Below, piece after piece: positions 51,882 through 61,170 of a stretch of DNA of 64,000 nt (position 1 is the stretch's first letter; each line of letters starts with the position of its first letter). The DNA is taken from positions 20,184,001 through 20,248,000 of the forward strand of contig NC_061773.1 in assembly GCF_022458985.1 (NCBI RefSeq). The letters run 5' to 3'. This DNA comes from Mugil cephalus. Its lineage: Eukaryota > Chordata > Actinopteri > Mugiliformes > Mugilidae. Below the pieces are notes generated by a model. That model worked only from the letters and a program-made list of their open reading frames with translations. It did not search any database and was not told where the DNA came from. The position numbers were made by a program, and so were the translations under genes.

Positions 51882-52617
51882 CTAAATACAATTTGTCCCT
51901 GGACCTCTCAGCTCAGGGGCTGAATAGTGTCTCCTGCGGACCGTCTCCGCCCCCATCTTTTGGCCCCCTGCTCTCGGCTCTGGCTCCCCGGAATTCTGGG
52001 CGGACGGGGCGGCCTGCGGGTGCGGCGCCTCCAGGCCCTCGCCCCCCGCCTCCTGCGACTGCTTGGGCGGGGATTTCGGCTCCAGGGTGGCCGGCAGCGT
52101 GGGCTGGGGAGCTGAGACGGGCGTAAGAGCCAAGCAGACGTCCCCCACGCAGAGCTGACGGCACTGCAGGCCGCAGAGACGCGCCGTCCTCTGAGGGCTG
52201 CAGGAAGACCAGCCCTGCCCACGCACAAAGAACGGGTACTCAACATACACATCCACCATCTCCTGGAGGAGGGAAATACATACAAACAACATAATGAGAC
52301 ACAGCTTAGACGCTCACTCGCTAGGGGTGGTGTTTAAATTTGCGCTGAAATCTAATAGCGAGCGTTTAAAGATTTTATCTTTCTTTAAAACCACCACATT
52401 ATTCTATGCGTGAGCCAAAACCATACATCGCTCTATAGCACAGAGGAGCTAGTTTATTTTTTTTGTATTTTCATTTAATTTCTTGTAAAACATAAAAGGC
52501 CCTCAGCCTTTAACATGACAGCATTTCTCTTTAAGAGCTGTTCACAAAACAAAGCCAAGGTATATGTATAGCATTTGGATGGATGGATGGATGGATGGAT
52601 GGATGGATGGATGGATG

Positions 52618-52699
<82 letters not shown>

Positions 52700-53767
52700 C
52701 GAAATGTTGTGAATAATAATAGCAGAGGGATATTCATTCACCTGGGACTGCTGGTCGTGAAGCAGGATGAGGAGGCGGGAGATTGATGATGATGATGATG
52801 AGGAGGAGGCGGAGGAGGCGGAAGAGAAGATGCTCTGCACCGTGCAGCAGCTCAGGCGGAGGTCTGGACAGGCCAGTGAGCCAAGCAGGAAGTCTTCAGT
52901 CTGCAGGTGCTCCACCCTTCTCAGCCGCCCGTCCCTGAGTTCAATCAGAGAGCCCGCCACAAAGTGAGGGAGCAGCCAGGGGAAACGGCTCGGAGAGGCA
53001 GACGAAGAAGAAGAAGATGAAGAAGAAGAAGCGCGCTTAGAGGAGGCGACGGGAGACGTGTCCTCCTTGGCGGAGGCGCGTGTGCCGTCAGAGGAAACTC
53101 TCACGAAGGAATGTCCAGGAACGGGGACTTTGGCAGCTTTTATGGATTTGTGCAAGGAATCGTGTTGAAGCTTAGGATACTCGTGTGGAAAAATAGATTT
53201 TTCAACCCGGGGAAAATATTCAGTTTTTCTGTCTCCGCTCCTCACATATGGACCCTTGTGCCGGCTGTAGCTCTGCCTCTCTGGGTTCAAACCCTTGTCT
53301 CTTAATGTCCTCTCCCAGCCGTACCCTCCACTCGCTCTGTGGAAATCCTCGGCTACCAGGGAGACAGCGCTGAATCTGGAGGCGTAGTGCGGATGGGCCG
53401 GATGGAGCACAGGAGTACCAGACAAGCTTTGGTGCTGGCATTGTTGGGGAAAGTCCCACCCGGGGTGCAGGGGGCTGAACTCTCTCCATTCCGCCCAGCC
53501 GTGATGCTCCTTGAACGCAGAAAGGACGTGAGGTTTAGACCTTGTGGGCGTCTGCATCCAGGGCTGGTACAGTGCGGGGACTCGCCTTGGCACTGGCTGA
53601 AAGGGGCTGGAGTGTTTAGTTTTGAACTCACTGTTGTTCTTATATGGGTATGGTGCCTTGAAATTTGCCGCATCACACAGCTGTTGCTGCTGCACTGGTG
53701 AGCATGATCGCTGGTCCCTCTTCTTAAGCGGGAGGTTGTCCCTGCCTGGGACTAGAGCCGGGTTCAT
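51882..53767 (-). CDS. Ataxin-1 family protein with AXH domain
   Basis: Two coding exons: 53767-52742 and 52262-51882, phase 0 junction, 468 aa. The AXH domain covers about residues 265-392, from [20 protein letters not shown] through EDFLLGS to [20 protein letters not shown] and [11 protein letters not shown]; this is the ATXN1/ATXN1L signature. The N-terminus keeps an ataxin-1-like LPLKKRD. The C-terminus has RRRHYSAPE, like the ataxin-1 RKRRWSAPE motif (nuclear signal plus 14-3-3 site); the equivalent serine is S456. There is no polyglutamine tract beyond QQQQ at 26-29, but serine runs lie at about 247-256 and 315-328. The protein is short next to ATXN1 (about 816 aa) and ATXN1L (about 689). 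Ataxin-1 proteins are nuclear co-repressors that bind Capicua. An in-frame GTG at 53779 is not used because ATG 53767 gives the family-like start. It could be annotated atxn1a/b or atxn1l; orthology was not resolved. Confidence 0.88.
52577..52699. repeat. Compound GGAT/AGAT microsatellite in the ataxin-1-like intron
   Basis: About 11 GGAT units run straight into about 20 AGAT units with almost no interruption. The tract lies 42 bases inside the single coding intron from its 5' splice site. In the transcript it reads (ATCT)n(ATCC)n. Confidence 0.95.
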
Positions 53768-55500
53768 CCTGAAGCTCACTGACTGCCTCCAGCTGAAGTA
53801 GAAATGGTGTTGCGATCACGTGACTCCATCAGTCGCTTGGCAAAGTGTTGCAGATCCAAGGTCTTCAGGGTCTGAGCAGAAGAAACAAACACTGTCAAGC
53901 TCGAGAATATCTTTTCATTGGGTATTTTCTGGCATTTACTTTAATCTTTTCTCAATAAATAACTTTCCCTCTCCCTTCTGAAAGTGCCATGTGGTGAGAC
54001 CACCGCCTGCAAATATCCTCTCGACATCCGAACAATAACTTCACCATCAGCTTCAAATTACAGCTTTCCAACCGCCAATTGCTATATTGACACGGTTCAG
54101 TTTGATGGACATCTACAAACTCCTTTGTGTAAAAAAAAAAAAAAAAAAAAAAAAAGAGGAAAAAGTTACTATGGTAACAAAGTAGTGCACAGTGTGGTTG
54201 GTGAAGGAATGAGTGTTGTGCGTACCAGGCCAAGTGAAATGTTGCTGGTGGGTGTAAAGTTGGAGGTTAAATTTTGTCAGTAAATTCCCCTCCTTTGAGG
54301 TTAATAATGTCTCTCAGTGGAGTTTTTCACTGCATTCACCACTACAAACATAGGAAAATATGTGTATTCACTGACTAAACAGGTGCAGGATGGTGAGCAC
54401 ACAGACCCGCCTTGAGCCTCTCGCATGGCACTAAAGTGATCTCCAACACTGCGAGCTGCTGAAACGCCACCATCCTCCTCACATGCACGCACAGCCGTGA
54501 GTCAGTTCACTGAGGTGGGCTAAATATAAGCACCTTGTGGCCTGACATGCAACCAATGCACTCAAAGGCACCGAAGACACACATTTTACGCAATGTAAAA
54601 AAGCAGCGGAGGACTTGAGCAGCCTGTCAGTGCGAAAGCTCACCTCATTATGTCACCACTGTGGCTGAGGCTCGCTGCTGAATGGACCTCTTTTATGCCT
54701 CCTGACAGGCTTGTCTCTGATATGAGCTGCTTCTGTATTATGTGTGTGGGATCAGACGACACCCTCACACCGACATTCCTGTGCGAGCTCTCAGACATAA
54801 ATAGATAAGTGTTTGTCAGCCGAATAAATGGAAATAAATTCAAATGGCATCGAGGTGTGGGGCCACTTACTCACAGTGACCTACACAGCTATGGTCAGAT
54901 CATGTCTCAGACAGGCCTGTGCTGTGAGGTTATTTCAGACCATATGAGGTGTTCACTACAGGCTGCTTATCTATGGAAATGAAATGTATACACAGCAGTG
55001 TGTTTGCTGCCAACATGATAACGACAATCTGTACTGAGGGCGCGCTTATTTGCATATCAGTAGTGACAATATTGCACTTAGTCATCTTGATGCTTCTTTC
55101 TATGAGGCTGTAGCATAATAAAGTTTAACCCCTGGTGCTACAAAGAGTTTCCCAGACATGCATTTAGAGCTTCTGTCACGACTCGCTCTTTTGTTCCAGG
55201 GCAAATGTGATCATTTTCCCCACGCATAAATCAAGACGAATAGGTTTTTAAAAGATGACTTACTTGCATGTTGCCTCCATTCACCCGTCCATGTCTCCCC
55301 GTGCAGCCATCTTCACAGTGCACCTCGGTCCATGCTCACACCACGAAGACAGACGCTCCCCTCGCACCTGTCTGGTTTGTGTTGCTCTCGCAGGCTGCAG
55401 GTGGAGGAGCAAAACAGAGCAGGATGAAGAGAGGCATCCAGACTAGCTCAACAGACTGCCCATCAGACACACACTCCTCCTATTCTCTTCTCTTCTCTTC
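53768..55500 (-). other. 5' untranslated region of the ataxin-1-like gene
   Basis: A pyrimidine-rich acceptor (TTTGTTTCTTCTGCTCAG) ends at 53872, so the coding exon should begin at 53871 with 104 bases of leader. Upstream, a canonical donor GTAAGT at 55263-55258 could close an untranslated exon that ends at 55264. Its start is probably near the CT/GA-rich tract at about 55475-55535. The intron between contains a 25-base poly-A tract at 54130-54155. These untranslated boundaries are inferred. Confidence 0.4.
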
Positions 55501-55539
55501 TTTTCTCTTCTGCTCTCTCTCTCTCTCTCTCTTCCCTCC

Positions 55540-57270
55540 TACTCGCTTTTACACTCCCACTCTGCTCAGCCAGTCGGTCCTGTTAACCTTTCTCAGACAG
55601 ATTTGATGTCTCTCTCTCCTCCTCTCTTTCTCTCTTACATCTGAACTTGTTCACCCAGTGTTTGTCGCTGAGTAGCCTCTCTTCCATTTTATAATCACTC
55701 TCCTTTCCCCGTCTCCACACACACACACACCACACACTCTCTCACCAGCTCCATAGCTCTCTGTTGTTGGGTGTATAATTAGAAATGAGACTGCTGTGCA
55801 ACTCCTCAGCGGATGGTAGGTGTATGGCTGCCTGATGACTTTGGTGTGTTGGCTGGTGTGGTGATTGTAGGAAGCCGTACCAGCCTCTTTGACCAGGCTG
55901 TGCAAACGGGTACGGTTGCAAAAGCAGAAATCACACAATTACATGTTTAATCTGAGAGCCCTGTCATCTTAGCATGCTGTTAATTCTTCCTGCTGTTTCT
56001 CACTTCCTGCTTTTCTTGCCTCAGTGGGCAGATGTGAATTAATAATGTTTCATCCTGAATGAAAGCACCAAAGCAAAGGTACCCAAGGTTATATCAGTGG
56101 TTATGTCTGCAGGAAAAGCCACACGGCCTTTCGGGGGTTGCACAGAAAACATGTGCGTTTCATGTCATTTTTAAAAACACAAGAGAGAGGACATGGCTTT
56201 TGCTCTACACCAAAATTCAGAAACAGCAGCACAGCAGCTGGGTCTCAGCTATCGATTTTGCAAGGCCTCAGCAGGTGAACCCCCAGTCATGGGAAAGCCT
56301 ACGCGTAATTTACTCTGTGGTGGAGAGGATTTCTCGCTTTGAGTCACATCATACTTCCTCTGCCCACTCTCTCTTTCTGTGTCTGTCTCTCGTGTTCCTC
56401 CACTGATGTGCTAACGCACAAACACACGCATGGCGAAGAAAGTTCACGGCATGCTAACGCATTACACCGCATGCTTTTGCCGCGACTAGCATACTTATGC
56501 TAAACCACCACAACCACTGACATTTGCAAAGAGTGTGTTTTTATTGATAGAAATCGCCACTCACTCCCACCACTTTCCAACTGCTACTTTACATTGCTTG
56601 TATTTGCAGTTTCGCTTTGCAGCTTGGCACAGGCTAAAGTGTGAGTTTCAGTAGTGAAAGTTTCCGTGCTGATGCAGTTGAATGTTTGTTGCTCTCTGAT
56701 ATGTGGATAATTTTGTGCACAATTCATGATATGGATTTCAAATGATTCAAATGGGAAAACGCAGAAACATCTGCTGATCACTGTTATTGTGGAAAACAAA
56801 GAAAGAAGCACCCTTGTGCTGATTCTTGACTGAACATATTCTTGTAATGACTCACACCTGAATCTTTTCCCGCATGTATGTGAAACAAGACGCTCTTTGA
56901 AAGCCTCTGACAAGTGGCGATGCTGTGTTTAGGAAAAAGGCAGTGATGTAATTCTGCTCTGTGGAGCCTCTGCATGCAAATATTGTGTAATCAGCAAGTC
57001 CCGCCGAGAGAAGCAGGAACTGACGTCTCTTGTCCACTAGATGGTGTTCAGGACACTCAACCGTCTGATAATAAAACACTGTACTCTGGTGGTTCATTTC
57101 CAAAAGATTCCCACGCAGTATATGTGTTTGTCCTCAACACTACTAAAATGATGTTAGAAATGAGTAGAAAAAACAGAAGAATCTTTAATTTTTTGGAGAT
57201 AAACTTTTCTATGAAACCACGAAAAAGAAGAGCATTCATGATCACACTCTACTAACAAGGCTAAAATGAC
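55540..57270. other. Spacer between ataxin-1-like gene and coiled-coil gene
   Basis: No frame here resembles a protein. It contains CT-rich and CA-rich tracts near 55470-55740 and a repeat copy at 57014-57126 with a CTCF-like core at 57034. Confidence 0.5.
57014..57126 (+). repeat. Dispersed repeat copy A with CTCF-like motif
   Basis: Aligns by eye with 62668-62785, sharing 'caggaactgac', 'tgtccactagatggtgt', 'caggacac', 'gatctgataat'-like and 'ggtggttcatttcc'-like blocks in the same order. The CCACTAGATGGTG core at 57034-57046 resembles the CTCF consensus. Confidence 0.5.
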
Positions 57271-57274
57271 ACAT

Positions 57275-57280
57275 TTTATT
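57275..57280 (-). terminator. Polyadenylation signal of the coiled-coil gene
   Basis: TTTATT on the plus strand is AATAAA for the minus-strand gene, 211 bases past its stop codon. Confidence 0.6.
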
Positions 57281-57490
57281 ATTATTATTGAGTCCCCATC
57301 TATCATTTAATTTATATGGAAACGTAACTTCAGAAATACCCTCAACAGTACCAGAACAACTGACCAAGTCTCTGTGTAATGCTATCTTTGTCATGTTTAA
57401 TTGTGCTGCTTAGCTTTGCAGGTGTACGTTGAGGAGCTTCAGGTGTTTCATCCACGAGTGCACAGTCATCAGTCGCACAAGTCAGACCCG

Positions 57491-58449
57491 CTAATAAACA
57501 GGACCGCCTGTGTAACTGAGTTCACTGTAGGGCTCCAGCACCTCGAAAACAATGTCCCAAAGGCTGCAGGTGGGATCTGGGCAGTTGACGACAGGAGTCA
57601 CAGAGGTCAAGACGCCCAGAGAAAGGACAGCGCCAAGGACGACACCTCCTGATAACTCCAGTCCTTTCCACAGACCGTTTGCGACATAGCAGCGCCAACT
57701 AAACGCAAGACACACATTCAAGTAAGTAAACGTCCAGAGGAAAAAGGGAAAGAGTAAATGAAGTTGGTGACAAGTACCTGCTCTCATTCTCCGCGCCCTA
57801 CAAAGATAATAGAAAGTTTCAGTTCACATCTCGCACACATCAGGCCTCGCAGAGAGAATAAGTTTGGCATTGTGGGAAATAGTTATTTTTTTCTGAGAGT
57901 TAGATTAAGAGGATCACTACCACTCTTTTATCCGCTGGCTATCTATAAATCCCCAACCAAAAGCTGGTTAGCTTAGCTTAGCACAAGGCTCGGAAAGGAG
58001 GTCAAACAGTTAGTTTGGTTCAGTAGAAAAGGAACAAAATCCACTTTCCAGCATCTCTTAAATCCAATTAATGCACTTAATTTACACAGTATGTCAGATT
58101 CATTCAGTCTGTAAGAAGATATAAATGGCATTATCGTGCATAAATTCAGTATTTTAACTACTGGTGGTTGTGTCATATTAACCGTTGCGGAAGCATCTAG
58201 CGGATCTCTTAAAGACTCCTTTAGAAGTCTCAGTGCAGCTCTGTCAAAGCAAAAAACAGAGAGATGTGAGAAAACCACAGACTTCACGCCAACACATAAA
58301 ACTTAATGGGTGCAGCACAATACTGACAATGTCTGCTTCTCCTGAAAGTCACTGAGCTGGTTTTCAAGTTCATGTTTTTCCTTTTTGAGATCCTGCAGGA
58401 GACGGATGAAACACCAGAAAGGGGCAGTGACGACCACAGCAAGGACATA

Positions 58450-58488
<39 letters not shown>

Positions 58489-60134
58489 ACACGTGGTAGA
58501 TACCTCAAAGGTTTTCATTTGCTCCTGCTGCATTTTCTGAATCTTCATCTGGGAAAGCTGGCAGACACACAAATACGCATTCTCATCAATTCATCAAATA
58601 CTGCAATGCTGAAAGTAAAGTGAAACGGGGAGACACTTCATGGAAAACACATCTTCAAGATTTTATGATCTTGGTCATACCCTCGCGATTTCTTCGTCCT
58701 TGCAACGTAGAGCTTCCGCCGCCTCATCCAGTTTGTGCTACAAAAGTCATTCTGTTAATTTTTGCTTCTATGATGGGACGTTAAAGTGATTTAGCAGAAT
58801 GCACATCGTTCCATTATAAATGAAGTAAAAGTTTACCTGAAATCCCTGCTTGTGTGTGCTCAGTTTGTGCTCTTCTCGCTCTCTCTTGAGATTTTCCATC
58901 TGAAAGACAGGCGGCTCAGACTGGGATTCAGTGGAGGATGCTGGGAAATCAGCAGTGGCTATGTTCGTCTTGTTATAAATTAGGGACAGATTTTGTTTGC
59001 AGTCATTTAGGCTACACTGGCATGTATCCACTCATTAAAATACTTTTCAAGATCATTTGTTAGAAATGATTTTAAAGCTCAGAGTCCGGTTGTGGAATTG
59101 TCACACTAGAATAGAGGTTTTATAGAAATAAACAGAATGTAATACCTTAGCAGACAGCTCTTCATTTTGCAACCACTGATTCGCATTCTGTTCTTCCTGC
59201 ACAAAATAAAGGCATGAGATAAAAAGGTGATCTAAATAGCACGATCACCAGCAATCCTCAACTGTAATTTCAAGATCAACGTTTTTTTGCACGATGTTTC
59301 ATATGAATATCAACTTATTCTCAGAATGATGACTCTTACAGTATGTTCATTTGACCTGCAAGTGCAGATGTGGATGTTTCACTTCCACCTCCCACAAGGA
59401 AGAGTCATAAAAACACATGAAAGTGCAGAAAGATCAAGTTAAGAACATCACCAACCATCTTCCATATTAGCTGGGCCATTTGACTGTTTTCCTCCTCAGC
59501 CAGCATCTCCTGTTGCAGAGCTTCATCCTCCTCCTCTTTCTCCTCCTCCTCCCACCTTTTCTTGATTTGTTCCTTCTGCTGATGTAGGCTTTTATTTAAA
59601 ACATACAAGAAGAAAGTGTCACGGCGGGAGTAACGTGATTATGATGATGATGTGTGAAATTTAACAGCAATGTGTAGATGTAGAATAGTTCTAACAGATT
59701 CCTTCTTGCTGTGATCCCATTACAAGGCAAAAGAGAAAAGGAAAGAAAAGAAAAGAAAAGAAAAGAAAAGAAAAGAAAAGAAAAGAAAAGAAAAGAAAAA
59801 AGATAAGAAACTAGTTAGGTATCGTACCCTTTCTTCCTGTTGGCTAAGCTCCTGTTTTCAGCTTCAACCTCATTAATCAGCTCCTCAATTATCAGTGCAT
59901 GTTCAAACAGCTTGTCATGGATCTCCTTCTTCTCTCTGTAGCCAGCTAGAGTTTGATAAAGTCTTCTACTGATCTCTTCCAGTTCACTACAGACACACCA
60001 GAATATCACATTAATACCGTTGGCTGTCTTCATCACATATTGCCAAACAGGACAAAACTGATCTGCGCAGCGCCCTGAAACACTCACCAGCTGTCTTGCT
60101 CCACTTGATCACTTGTAAAGTATATTTCTGCCAT
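57491..60134 (-). CDS. Coiled-coil, tail-anchored membrane protein with KASH-like C-terminus
   Basis: Eleven coding exons: 60134-60088, 59986-59828, 59588-59456, 59196-59146, 58899-58837, 58737-58681, 58557-58504, 58392-58328, 58240-58183, 57797-57778 and 57698-57491. They sum to 915 nt, 304 aa, and every phase fits; six internal exons are multiples of three or nearly so. Residues 17-209 are strongly helical and charged (EEEEKEEEDEALQQEM; KKEKHELENQLSDFQ), a long coiled coil. A hydrophobic segment at about 251-273 is followed by only 31 residues ending YSELSYTGGPVY, with C275 and C280. This is a tail anchor with a short luminal end. The shape recalls KASH proteins (nesprins, KASH5, LRMP/IRAG2), which reach SUN proteins across the nuclear envelope, although the usual PPP-X end is absent. 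A TMCO5-type coiled-coil membrane protein is an alternative. I do not recognise the gene. The exon 3 acceptor (AAATAAAAG) is weak. The donor after ATG in exon 3 is GTTGGT. Confidence 0.8.
58451..58488. repeat. ATC trinucleotide microsatellite
   Basis: About 12-13 ATC units in the intron between exons 7 and 8 of the coiled-coil gene. They give artificial His or Met runs in other frames. Confidence 0.95.
59731..59805. repeat. AAAAG pentanucleotide microsatellite
   Basis: About 12 AAAAG units in the intron between exons 2 and 3 of the coiled-coil gene, just downstream of the exon 2 donor at 59827. Confidence 0.95.
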
Positions 60135-60283
60135 CTCGCTGTTTGCTTACACTTTCCGTAAGAGTCAGATTTTTCAGATATGGTGTCTGGTTTACGTTTG
60201 TAGTAGCCAACAGTTGTTGTTCAGTCTTAGAATCGAGTGAAATTTGTCTCTGGTCTTGACAATGAAACATTCTACATTCTAAA

Positions 60284-60291
60284 TGACGTCA
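60284..60291. promoter_or_regulatory. Full CRE palindrome upstream of the coiled-coil gene
   Basis: TGACGTCA lies 150 bases upstream of the start codon at 60134, within the expected core promoter. It is the consensus site for CREB/CREM/ATF factors. A half-site-like GTGACATCATCAC follows at about 60321-60335. No TATA box was seen. Confidence 0.45.
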
Positions 60292-60436
60292 CAGCCAGAG
60301 ATGTTTACATCATTCCACTTGGTGACATCATCACAACCTAGACATAACAAAAACATGCTGATGCTCCTAAGATTTCAATATTTTCATCACGTACATCTAA
60401 CTATATTCAAATAATAAGTGTATGTCACCTGTATTA

Positions 60437-61170
60437 GGGGTTGTACCGACTAGTCGACTTTAAGCGCTTTAAGCGGTAGGTCAATTAGTCACTGATCACG
60501 TGACAATAACAACACGGAAGACAGGTGAGGAGCCCAGTGGGTCGTAGCAGCGGTTAATCTAGTGGAAATACGTCACTAAAGATAAAGCCCAGACTACCGC
60601 GGCAATGACAATATGTAAGTCAGTCCTGATATACAATATACAGATATAGTTATTGTTATTATTACATACAAGGCATCTGCTAACGCTACCAGAGGAACGG
60701 TCCAAATCCTCTCAACGACAGTCAATTAACAACTTCACCTGCGGTAACAGGGAGGATTTGCTGGTTAAGTTCATTGTCCAAATTTATTAGACCTTTAGCT
60801 GCAGTTCACGGAAAAGTGTTTGGAGATATACATTTTTCCCCGGCAGCATTGTCCTACAAGCACATTACAACACGCTGTGAATGAATAAATACTGTTGAGG
60901 GTGCCGATTAACAAAGGCTATGCATATCTGCGGCACCGAACGTGTGTAGGTTTTACTTTACTTTTACAGAGTTTGACGTGTGTTGACTTGTGCTACGTGA
61001 TGTGTGTTTCAGCTGCTTCGACTATCTTGCCGAAAAGCCTCTGTAGTTTCTTTCATACATATCTACGATATGTATTCAGGTCAAGAATATAGATTTTGCA
61101 AAGCATTACTTTCTGCTGTGGTTTCGTGTGCGACGTCATCGACTAGTCGAAACCGACGTCGTTGAACCCC
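60437..61170. mobile_element. Nonautonomous hAT-like element
   Basis: The left end GGGGTTGTACCGACTAGTCGA and the reverse of the right end (GGGGTTCAACGACGTCGG then GACTAGTCGA) share GGGGTT and GACTAGTCGA blocks. Length is about 734 bases with no transposase frame. No exact 8-bp duplication was found, so the boundaries are approximate. Confidence 0.45.

Noticed and set aside
52577-52699. Regular tetranucleotide array as a possible CRISPR
   Set aside because: Four-base units without spacers in a vertebrate-type genome; a simple microsatellite.
52475-52741. ORF extension with SIYL/SIHP repeats after the AXH exon
   Set aside because: It is the intron microsatellite read through; a consensus donor at 52741 and a matching acceptor at 52263 restore the AXH domain.
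58372-58623. ORF with a His run, and Met run on the other strand
   Set aside because: Translation of the ATC microsatellite in an intron of the coiled-coil gene.
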